Below the pieces are notes generated by a model, which did no database searches, was not told the DNA's origin, and worked only from the letters and a program-made list of their open reading frames with translations. Positions 35,976 through 43,481 of a DNA stretch of 64,000 bases are shown here, piece after piece. The translations under genes were made by a program, and so were the position numbers. Each line of letters opens with the position of its first letter. The stretch's first letter is position 1. The stretch is from Nostoc flagelliforme FACHB-838 (GTDB lineage: Bacteria; Cyanobacteriota; Cyanobacteriia; Cyanobacteriales; Nostocaceae): the NCBI RefSeq assembly GCF_014698065.1, contig NZ_JACJSI010000005.1:110469-174468 (forward strand), read 5' to 3'.

Positions 35976-37607
35976 GTGCAACTTATCTCTAGACGAAGAT
36001 ATTTTTTATATATCTTTTTACTGATATTTCCCCTTGCTGCTTGTCAACGAGTCCAGTCTTCCAATCAGCGTCTACAACCTTTACCACAAGATCCGTTAGT
36101 TCAAGTTTATTTTAACCATTCTGAGTCTTCAGAATACAAAGAACCTTACCGTCAGCAAACTCGCCTTGGGGATGATTTAGAAAAACAGATTGTCGATGCT
36201 ATTACGCAAGCTAAGTCTACAGTAGATGTGGCGGTGCAAGAATTACGTTTACCCAAAGTTGCCCAAGCACTTGCTGATAGACAAAAAGCTGGGGTAAAAG
36301 TCAGGATAGTTTTAGAAAATACCTATAGCCGACCTTGGAGCAGCTTAACATCTACTGAAGTAGGTAAGTTAGATAAAAGGGAACAGGAACGTTACAATGA
36401 ATTTCGCAAATTTATCGATATTAACCAAGATAATCAACTCAGTCTAGAGGAAATAAATCAAAGAGATGCTTTGATAGTTTTGCAAAATGCCAAAATTCCC
36501 TGGATAGATGATCAAGCAGATGGTTCAGCAGGTAGCAGTTTGATGCACCACAAATTTGTGATTGTGGATAATCGCATCGTAATTATAACTTCAGCCAATT
36601 TTACATTAAGTGATACTTCAGGTGATTTCACAAATTCCAGCAGTTTAGGCAATGCCAATAACTTATTGCAGATTGACAGCCCAGAATTAGCATCTTTATT
36701 TACAGAAGAGTTTAATATTATGTGGGGAGATGGGCCAGGAGGTAAGCCAGATAGTAAATTTGGTTTGCAAAAACCGATACGTTTACCTAAACAGATAACT
36801 TTAGGAAACACCCAAATTACTGTACATTTTTCGCCTACTTCCCCAACTCAACCCTGGAGTAACAGTAGTAATGGTTTAATCAATAAAACTTTAGATTCAG
36901 CAACCAAATCTGTTGATATGGCGTTATTTGTTCTTTCCGAGCAGCGTCTTGCCAATACCTTAGAAAAACGCCATCAGCAAGATGTGCAAATTCGCGCTTT
37001 AATTGAACCACAATTTGCCTATCGTCCCTATAGTGAGGCATTGGATATGATGGGGATTGCTCTCAGTAACAAATGTAAATATGAAGTTGATAATCATCCT
37101 TGGTCAAATCCAATTACAACTGTAGGCGTACCTGTGTTACCTAAAGGCGATTTATTACATCACAAATTTGGTGTTATTGATAACCAAACAGTAATTACAG
37201 GTTCTCATAATTGGTCAGATGCTGCCAATCATGGTAACGATGAGACGCTTGTAGTGATTGAAAGTGCTATAATTGCTACCCATTATGTGCGCGAATTTGC
37301 TCGTCTTTATGCCAAAGTTAAACCCGGCTTACCACCAGGAATTCAAGAAAAAATTAAAGCAGAACAAACACGGTGTTCTCAGATAAAAAGTTCTTCATCA
37401 AGTGAATTACAACCAATTAAACAAATAAATATCAACACTGCAAGTCTGGAAGAATTAGCAACTCTTCCTGGCGTGGGTAAGAAGTTAGCACAGCGGATAA
37501 TTATTAGTCGCCAACAGCAAAAATTTACATCTTTACAAGACTTAGAACGAGTTTCAGGAGTGAGTACTAGAACTGTAGAAAAATGGCGCGATCGCCTGAT
37601 TTGGTAG
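35976..37607 (+). CDS. lipoprotein with two phospholipase-D motifs, an EF-hand loop and a C-terminal HhH domain
   Basis: Starts at GTG; a hydrophobic helix ends in the lipobox PLAAC (Cys near residue 23), so it is probably membrane-anchored outside the cytoplasm. Two HKD motifs are intact: HHKFVIVD with SANFTLSD near residue 190, and HHKFGVID with SHNWSDAANHGNDE near 390, so a full PLD active site is expected. Between the halves of the first PLD domain is a canonical EF-hand loop, DINQDNQLSLEE near 149. The last 60 residues (NINTASLEELATLPGVGKK) form a ComEA-type helix-hairpin-helix DNA-binding unit. A secreted nuclease is a good guess; lipid hydrolysis is the alternative. Confidence 0.85.
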   Translation: MQLISRRRYFLYIFLLIFPLAACQRVQSSNQRLQPLPQDPLVQVYFNHSESSEYKEPYRQQTRLGDDLEKQIVDAITQAKSTVDVAVQELRLPKVAQALADRQKAGVKVRIVLENTYSRPWSSLTSTEVGKLDKREQERYNEFRKFIDINQDNQLSLEEINQRDALIVLQNAKIPWIDDQADGSAGSSLMHHKFVIVDNRIVIITSANFTLSDTSGDFTNSSSLGNANNLLQIDSPELASLFTEEFNIMWGDGPGGKPDSKFGLQKPIRLPKQITLGNTQITVHFSPTSPTQPWSNSSNGLINKTLDSATKSVDMALFVLSEQRLANTLEKRHQQDVQIRALIEPQFAYRPYSEALDMMGIALSNKCKYEVDNHPWSNPITTVGVPVLPKGDLLHHKFGVIDNQTVITGSHNWSDAANHGNDETLVVIESAIIATHYVREFARLYAKVKPGLPPGIQEKIKAEQTRCSQIKSSSSSELQPIKQININTASLEELATLPGVGKKLAQRIIISRQQQKFTSLQDLERVSGVSTRTVEKWRDRLIW

Positions 37608-37682
37608 CATTATCATAAAGTATAAATTGAGATGTTATCAAACATAATTCAGGAGCCAGAAGCCAGAATTCATAATTAATTT

Positions 37683-37715
37683 TGTACGGCTGGCGGATAG
37701 TGCAGCGTAAAGCCT
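37683..37715. repeat. 33-bp dispersed repeat, copy 1 (TGTACGGCTGGCGGATAG)
   Basis: Matches 60283-60315 at 32 of 33 positions. The adjoining GCTTAGAGCGAGTCATCGA at 37728-37746 also resembles the AGCGAGTCATCGATC run near 23628. These are fragments of a dispersed cyanobacterial repeat family. Confidence 0.75.
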
Positions 37716-37883
37716 GCGGCATAGCTTCGCTTAGAGCGAGTCATCGAGCATCTTGATTCTAATTTCTGAATTCTTCTTTAATGAATTCTCCAAGAGTCAA
37801 AAGGGAGGAAAAAAGTTAAAATATTGACTTATTACACAAAATATGATATTTTGTATTGCTATCAATAAAAATCATATATAAAC

Positions 37884-38693
37884 GTGAATATCTCTCCATC
37901 TCTCAAAAAACCGCGTGTCTCATGGCAGGCGGTTTTCTCACTGCTGATATTTGTGTTCATGTACCTGCCCATACTGGTACTTGGCTTTTATAGCTTCAAT
38001 CAGTCGCCCTACAGTGCAACTTGGCAAGGATTCACTCTCGATTGGTATCGCAAGTTGTTCAGTGACGATCGCATCTTATCAGCTTTGCAAAACAGTATGA
38101 TAGTTGCTGCTTGTGCTGTGACAATTTCAGCAGTGCTGGGAACCTTGATGGCGGTTGGGTTGGCGCGTTACGAATTTCCTGGTAAGAAATTATATCGGGG
38201 TGTTGCTTACCTACCATTGATTATTCCCGATATTGCGATCGCAGTGGCTACCCTAGTATGTCTAGCCGCCTTTGCCATACCTTTGAGTTTGTGGACGATA
38301 GTTGCAGCCCATATAGTGTTTTGTCTCGCTTATGTCGGACTTGTAGTTGCTTCACGGCTGACTAATTTAGATCCCCATTTAGAAGAAGCGGCACTAGATT
38401 TAGGCGCTACACCAACACAAGCTTTTATCCAAGTATTGTTACCTCAATTGATGCCTGGTATTTTAGCTGGTTGTCTGTTAGCCTTTGTTCTCAGCTTAGA
38501 TGACTTTCTCATTGCCAGTTTTACTGCTGGTAGCGGTTCTAACACCCTGCCAATGGAAATTTTTAGCCGCATTAGATCAGGAGTCAAGCCTGATATTAAC
38601 GCTTTGAGTGTGATGCTGATTTCAGTATCTGCGATCGTAGCTCTTATAGCTGAATTAATTCGTGCTTCTGGAGAAAATAAAAGTTTCAAATAA
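37884..38693 (+). CDS. PotC-type ABC transporter permease (orphan)
   Basis: A 269-residue inner-membrane permease with six hydrophobic helices and the cytoplasmic EAA loop EEAALDLGATPTQAFIQVLL near residue 170, of the spermidine/putrescine PotC group. Helix 1 is IFVFMYLPILVLGFYSFNQS, typical of PotC. Starts at GTG. A working importer needs PotA, PotB and a binding protein; none adjoins it, so partners must be encoded elsewhere. Polyamine is the family substrate, not demonstrated here. Confidence 0.85.
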   Translation: MNISPSLKKPRVSWQAVFSLLIFVFMYLPILVLGFYSFNQSPYSATWQGFTLDWYRKLFSDDRILSALQNSMIVAACAVTISAVLGTLMAVGLARYEFPGKKLYRGVAYLPLIIPDIAIAVATLVCLAAFAIPLSLWTIVAAHIVFCLAYVGLVVASRLTNLDPHLEEAALDLGATPTQAFIQVLLPQLMPGILAGCLLAFVLSLDDFLIASFTAGSGSNTLPMEIFSRIRSGVKPDINALSVMLISVSAIVALIAELIRASGENKSFK

Positions 38694-39395
38694 GAGTTCA
38701 ATCAATCTTTACAATTTCACCTTTTTAATTACATCAAGTAGAGTTGCAAGTTCTATGGCTTTGAGTACTATAGCGATTTCCATTCAGATGCGGTACAAGA
38801 TTATATTGCAAGGTGTAGGGGTACGAGCATTGCTGTGCCCTTACGGGTGTACTTAGTCTATCTAGTGTTTGTCTTAAAAATGATAACAATGGAAAGATGG
38901 ATACGAATCATGTGTTTAGTACTGCAATTTATTCTGCCGAAATTTTAAATTATCTAAATTCGGGAGTAGTAGCAAAGGATGCGATATTTCGCACCTAATG
39001 CGTAACTTTTATTATTTTTTGTAACTCTCATAAATTTTGGATTTTTTAATTGGTTCTTGACGAACTTTTTTAGATAGTGAACAACCGCTATATTAAAATG
39101 TAGTGTGCATTACGGCAAGCTAAAATACTGATATTAGTTTTATTCAGAGTTTCAATGCCCTGATGTAACTCTATTTAATTTTTTATTGTTAATCATTCTT
39201 ATATTCTCATGTAAAAGATAGTTTTAAGCAAAATACCCTTAGGTTAGTTGATACTCCCTAATCTTCCTTAAAAAGGAAGGAATTAGAGCAATCTTAAACA
39301 CATGAATAAACTTCCGTGTTCGCTTCTCTACATAACTGTTTTCAATTAGATAACATTGGGGCTAACTTTGGAGAAGATGCTATTTCCCCCTCATT
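38694..39395. other. long gap with a degenerate hairpin repeat
   Basis: No gene is convincing. At 38770-38850 there is TGTAGGGGTACGAGCATTGC followed by TGTGCCCTTACGGG, a degraded relative of the palindrome in the MITE at 51981-52086. The remainder, to the kinase-fusion start at 39396, is AT-rich and should contain that promoter. Confidence 0.5.
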
Positions 39396-41234
39396 ATGCA
39401 AATCTGCCAAAATCCCAATTGCTCAAATCCATTCAACTCTGATAGCAATAGATTTTGCGTGAGTTGCGGACAAAGTAACTTTGGCAAACTTCTAAGAAAT
39501 CGTTACCGCGTATTAAGACTTTTAGGTGAAGGTGGATTTAGTAGAACTTATGCTACAGAAGATGTAGACAGACTAAACGCCCCTTGCGTCATCAAGCAAT
39601 TTTTCCCCCAGTTTCAGGGAACAGGACAACGCACCAAAGCAGCAGAATTTTTTAAAGAAGAGGCTTTTCGTTTGTATGAACTGGGAGAAAATCATACGCA
39701 AATTCCCAGATTATTAGCTTATTTTGAACAAGGTGCTAGCTTATATCTCGTACAAGAATTTATTCAAGGAAAAACCCTCTTACAAGAAGTTCAGCAACAA
39801 ATCTATGATGAAGCACAAATTTGGGAACTTTTAGCTGATTTATTGCCAGTTCTGGAATTCATTCATGCCCATAACGTCATTCATCGGGATATCAAACCAG
39901 AAAATATTATCCGTCGTGCAAGTGATAAAAAACCTGTATTAATTGACTTTGGCGGTGCTAAACAGGTAACACAAACCAGTTTAGGAAGACAAGCTACAGT
40001 AATTTATACCCTTGGTTATGCTCCAACTGAACAAATGGCTGGATTTGCTTGCCACGGTAGTGATTTGTATGCTTTGGGTGTAACTTGTGTACGTCTTTTA
40101 ACTCGATGTTTGCCTTTGCAGGATGCTTCTGGACAGGTTAATGATCCTATTTATGATGCCATGAATGCTAAGTGGTTGTGGCGTGAGCGTTTACAACAAC
40201 AAGCTATTACTATCAGCGACGAATTAGGAAAAATTTTAGATAAATTACTAAAACATCTACCGAGTGAAAGGTATCAAACAGCAGTAGAAGTTCTCAACGA
40301 TTTGAAATTTGCAACATTGAACATTGAACCTGTTGCCCTTAAAATTGTTTCGATACCTCAACCCATATTACCGCCGTTACCACAAAAAGTAATCGTACCA
40401 TTACCTGCGTTAGAAACTTTTGAATTTGACGTAGTGACAGTAGACACAGGTGGTAGGGAAGTAAACCGCATGAGTTGTAATGCTAACTTCTTTGCCGAAG
40501 AATTGGGTAAGTCTGTCACATTAGAAATGGTATCAATTCCTGGCGGTACTTATATGATGGGTTCACCGGAGTTTGAAGGGGATGCTGACGAACGTCCTCA
40601 ACATCAAGTTAGCGTCGAACCATTTTTTATGGGGAAATTTCCCGTAACTCAAGCACAGTGGAGAGTAGTAGCAGCTTTACCCAAAATAAAACAAGCTTTA
40701 AATCCCAATCCATCAAAATTTAAAGGTTTAGATAGACCAGTAGAAAATGTATCTTGGTATGAGGCTGTAGAATTCTGTCTCAGACTATCAGAAAAAACTG
40801 GACGCGACTATCGTTTACCAAGTGAGGCTGAGTGGGAATACGCTTGTCGTGCTGGAACTACAACATCCTTCCACTTTGGCGAAACGATTACCTCTGAGTT
40901 AGTCAGCTGCACTATGGAACCAAAAAGCAAATTTCGTAAAGAAACAACGAACGTCGGTAGTTTTGAAGTCGCCAACACTTTTGGATTGTACGATATGCAC
41001 GGGCTAGTTTGGGAATGGTGCGCTGACTCATGGCACAACAATTACAACGATGCACCCTCAGATGGAACAGCTTGGGAAGTTGGAGGTGATATTAATCGCC
41101 GCGTGCTACGCGGTGGTTCTTGGAGTTTCAACGCAGAACTGTGTCGCAGCGCTAGCCGTAGCTGGAATGAATCAGACGGTGGACTCAGGGTTTGTGGCTT
41201 TAGAGTAGTATTTTCGGTAGAGGAGATTATTTAG
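39396..41234 (+). CDS. zinc-ribbon / Ser-Thr kinase / formylglycine-generating-enzyme-like fusion
   Basis: Three parts in 612 residues. Residues 3-24 form a zinc ribbon (CQNPNC then CVSCGQ). About 33-300 is a Hanks-type kinase with glycine loop LLGEGGFSRTYA, Lys in CVIKQFF, catalytic HRDIKPEN and DFGGAKQ. About 370-608 is an FGE/SUMF1-like domain (MVSIPGGTYMMGSPE, ENVSWYEAVEFC, RLPSEAEWEYACRAG, GLVWEWCADSW and RGGSWSFN). Such kinase-FGE fusions are common in Nostoc. The FGE part of these proteins need not make formylglycine; it may serve as a binding module. It is soluble and probably cytosolic. Confidence 0.88.
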   Translation: MQICQNPNCSNPFNSDSNRFCVSCGQSNFGKLLRNRYRVLRLLGEGGFSRTYATEDVDRLNAPCVIKQFFPQFQGTGQRTKAAEFFKEEAFRLYELGENHTQIPRLLAYFEQGASLYLVQEFIQGKTLLQEVQQQIYDEAQIWELLADLLPVLEFIHAHNVIHRDIKPENIIRRASDKKPVLIDFGGAKQVTQTSLGRQATVIYTLGYAPTEQMAGFACHGSDLYALGVTCVRLLTRCLPLQDASGQVNDPIYDAMNAKWLWRERLQQQAITISDELGKILDKLLKHLPSERYQTAVEVLNDLKFATLNIEPVALKIVSIPQPILPPLPQKVIVPLPALETFEFDVVTVDTGGREVNRMSCNANFFAEELGKSVTLEMVSIPGGTYMMGSPEFEGDADERPQHQVSVEPFFMGKFPVTQAQWRVVAALPKIKQALNPNPSKFKGLDRPVENVSWYEAVEFCLRLSEKTGRDYRLPSEAEWEYACRAGTTTSFHFGETITSELVSCTMEPKSKFRKETTNVGSFEVANTFGLYDMHGLVWEWCADSWHNNYNDAPSDGTAWEVGGDINRRVLRGGSWSFNAELCRSASRSWNESDGGLRVCGFRVVFSVEEII

Positions 41235-41307
41235 CAATTTAATTGAGAGGCTGTAGAAGTTATGAACAACAGAATTGAGAAAGGTGACATAGTACTTATA
41301 AATAAAA

Positions 41308-41481
41308 CTGTTTGCTAATATACTGGGCGACTCTGACTTGATAGGTTCGTTTGCTGGAACTGCACGAATTGATGCTCAAGTTGCTGCCGTACCTGAACCT
41401 GATAGTGTATTAGCAACTTTGGTAGCAGGTGCGGCTCTCTTGGCAACTAGATTTTATACTCAAAAAATTAAATGCACTTGA
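41308..41481 (+). pseudogene. C-terminal fragment of a PEP-CTERM exported protein
   Basis: With no start codon, the frame reads from a stop at about 41300 through SFAGTARIDAQVAAVPEPDS to VLATLVAGAALLATRFY and TGA at 41479-41481. VPEP followed by a hydrophobic helix and basic residues is the PEP-CTERM sorting signal, recognised by exosortase-type machinery. Everything before it is missing, so it is a remnant. It overlaps the end of the convergent oxidoreductase gene by 14 bp. Confidence 0.72.
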
Positions 41482-43030
41482 TATCTTGAAGCATAGCTAA
41501 ATGCTTGTTAATCGGCGCAAGTGTATTCGCAGCAATCAGCCCACTGGCGGCGACTGCTGGTAAACCAATGCCGGGAAATGTCGAGTCTCCGCAGCACATC
41601 AGCCCTGGTAGAGGTGTGCTAGGGTCAGGAAACATACCAGATCCAGCCTGAATTGCTGGGCCGTAGGAACCTTGATGACGACGGAGATAACGCTCGTGAG
41701 TTAGAGGTGTACCAACAAGTGTGATTTCGCAACGAGAGCGAATATCTGGAATGATCCGCTGTAGCGCTTGCCACATTACTTCTGCACGCGATCGCTTTTG
41801 TTCGGCATATTCTTGGTTCCTTCTATCCATTCCCTGCCAGATAGAGTATGGCTCATTACCAGGAGTATACACATGAATCACATGCTTACCTGGTGGCGCT
41901 AAGGATGGATCGAGAATTGAAGGAATTGATATCACCACAACATTCTGAGGTGCTGTTATGCCCAATTCCCAGTTATTAACTACGATGTAATGACAGCGCA
42001 AATTTGGCTGTAATCCTTGAGCATCAATACCTAAATGTAGATGCATGAAACTATCACACTCAGGTGTTGCTTGTCGCTTGCTGCGGTACTGTTGGGGTAT
42101 TGCCTTTTCTGGTAGTAGCTTCAGTGTGTCCCAAACCGATGCATTAGAAATTACTGCCCGACGCGCCCGAATTTCTTGGCGATCGCGCAGACGCACTCCC
42201 ACGGCACGATTACCTTCTACCAACACTTGCTCCACATGAGCGCCTAATATCAGTTTCCCTCCGTGACGCTCTAGCCCTTGTACAAGGCTGTCAACTAAAG
42301 CACCACTCCCACCAATGGGATATTCAAGTATTGCGTCTGGTCGATACCAGTCCGCAAACATAAATGCTACTTCTGCGGCACTAGTGCCATCTGCGGACAG
42401 TCCAGAAAGCAGAAAACACAACAAATTCAGCCAATTTCGGGTAAATGGATCTTTAACAACGCCATCCATAATCCGGCTGAAGGGGCCTGTCAACTTGATG
42501 ACATCTGGCAGGTTTTTTGCCAAAGATAGGACAAACGGGGCTACAGTTCTAGCTGCACCCAAATCAAAGCGTAATGCGGCTGGTGGTATAGAAATTGCTG
42601 CACCAGCGAATGGTTCCATAACGCGCTGGAGTTCTTGCCATTCAACAACAGCATTATGACCACAGAATTTCATCAGCACTTCAGAAAATTGCTCGGCACC
42701 AACCGATGTGTCAAAATCACCTTCTGGCAGACAACAACCCCAAGTATCGTAGGTTACGCATGGTAATTCAGAACCAATTGCATCTAATACTTGTTTTAGG
42801 GGGTTGGTGGAGGGGCTATAAGATAGTCCAGAGTAGAGGGATGGGCCTGAGTCAAATTTGAAACCGTTGCGCTCAAAACTGTGGGCAGCACCACCAGGGA
42901 TGGAGTGACTTTCACAAACCATCACATCAAAGCCGTATCGTGCCAAAAGAGCAGCACAACTTAAACCGCCAATACCGCTACCAATGACAACTATATCTGT
43001 GTTTTGCATATCCCCTATGTTTGCAACCAC
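41468..43030 (-). CDS. CrtISO-like FAD-dependent oxidoreductase
   Basis: Belongs to the phytoene desaturase/carotene isomerase superfamily. Dinucleotide motif VVIGSGIGGLSCAALLARYG near residue 15, then SIPGGAAHSFERNGFKFDSG near 42; the C-terminus has LPGLMCCGDSTFPGIGLPAVAASG, the FAD-binding signature of carotenoid enzymes. At 520 residues it is close to CrtISO (CrtH), but it may be a paralogue acting on another polyene or isoprenoid. The GTG at 43030 is given as start; the ATG at 43009 is seven codons in and may be preferred. No other carotenoid gene is adjacent. Confidence 0.82.
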   Translation of the reverse strand: MVANIGDMQNTDIVVIGSGIGGLSCAALLARYGFDVMVCESHSIPGGAAHSFERNGFKFDSGPSLYSGLSYSPSTNPLKQVLDAIGSELPCVTYDTWGCCLPEGDFDTSVGAEQFSEVLMKFCGHNAVVEWQELQRVMEPFAGAAISIPPAALRFDLGAARTVAPFVLSLAKNLPDVIKLTGPFSRIMDGVVKDPFTRNWLNLLCFLLSGLSADGTSAAEVAFMFADWYRPDAILEYPIGGSGALVDSLVQGLERHGGKLILGAHVEQVLVEGNRAVGVRLRDRQEIRARRAVISNASVWDTLKLLPEKAIPQQYRSKRQATPECDSFMHLHLGIDAQGLQPNLRCHYIVVNNWELGITAPQNVVVISIPSILDPSLAPPGKHVIHVYTPGNEPYSIWQGMDRRNQEYAEQKRSRAEVMWQALQRIIPDIRSRCEITLVGTPLTHERYLRRHQGSYGPAIQAGSGMFPDPSTPLPGLMCCGDSTFPGIGLPAVAASGLIAANTLAPINKHLAMLQDIKCI

Positions 43031-43192
43031 TCGTCTTTTTATCTTAATAAAAAGTTACTCTAGCGGCTTGTTGACAAACTGACTAGAAGCGAATTTCTGT
43101 TAAGAATCTCCTAATATTTTCAGGAATTTTCAGCAATTAGACTATTATTATTTGTTGCACTTAGTACAGCATTTCATTAATTTGTAGAGAAT

Positions 43193-43360
43193 TAGGACTT
43201 ACGCATGAGTTACGGAATAACGTAGACGCTTCGGCTTCGGCTTGCCGCAGGCTACCGCAGAGGCACAGAGAAGCCAGTGCGTTGGGCGGGTTCCCCGACT
43301 TGTAGCAACTGGCGCGGCACAGAGAAATCAAATTTTGAGAGATATTTTGCGTAAGTCCTA
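43193..43360. repeat. 168-bp MITE with perfect 13-bp terminal inverted repeats
   Basis: TAGGACTTACGCA at 43193-43205 is exactly inverted by TGCGTAAGTCCTA at 43348-43360. The interior (CGGCTTGCCGCAGGCTACCG and CACAGAGAA pieces) has no frame and resembles the right half of the repeat at 11530-11677. Terminal repeats without a transposase are the definition of a miniature inverted-repeat element. Confidence 0.82.
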
Positions 43361-43452
43361 AGAATTAAACTTGACAATACCCGGCAATATTAATGTATCG
43401 GCTTGCATTAAAAACGCTACGCTTTTTCCCTTAAAATAGGGATACAGTCTTG

Positions 43453-43480
43453 ACTACAAACCTTTAATTATTCACGCCCC
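43453..43480. repeat. 28-bp dispersed repeat, copy 2
   Basis: Second copy of the TTAATTATTCACGCCCC-containing repeat found at 28649-28676, with one mismatch. It abuts the stop codon of the caspase-like gene. Confidence 0.8.
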
Positions 43481-43481
43481 C

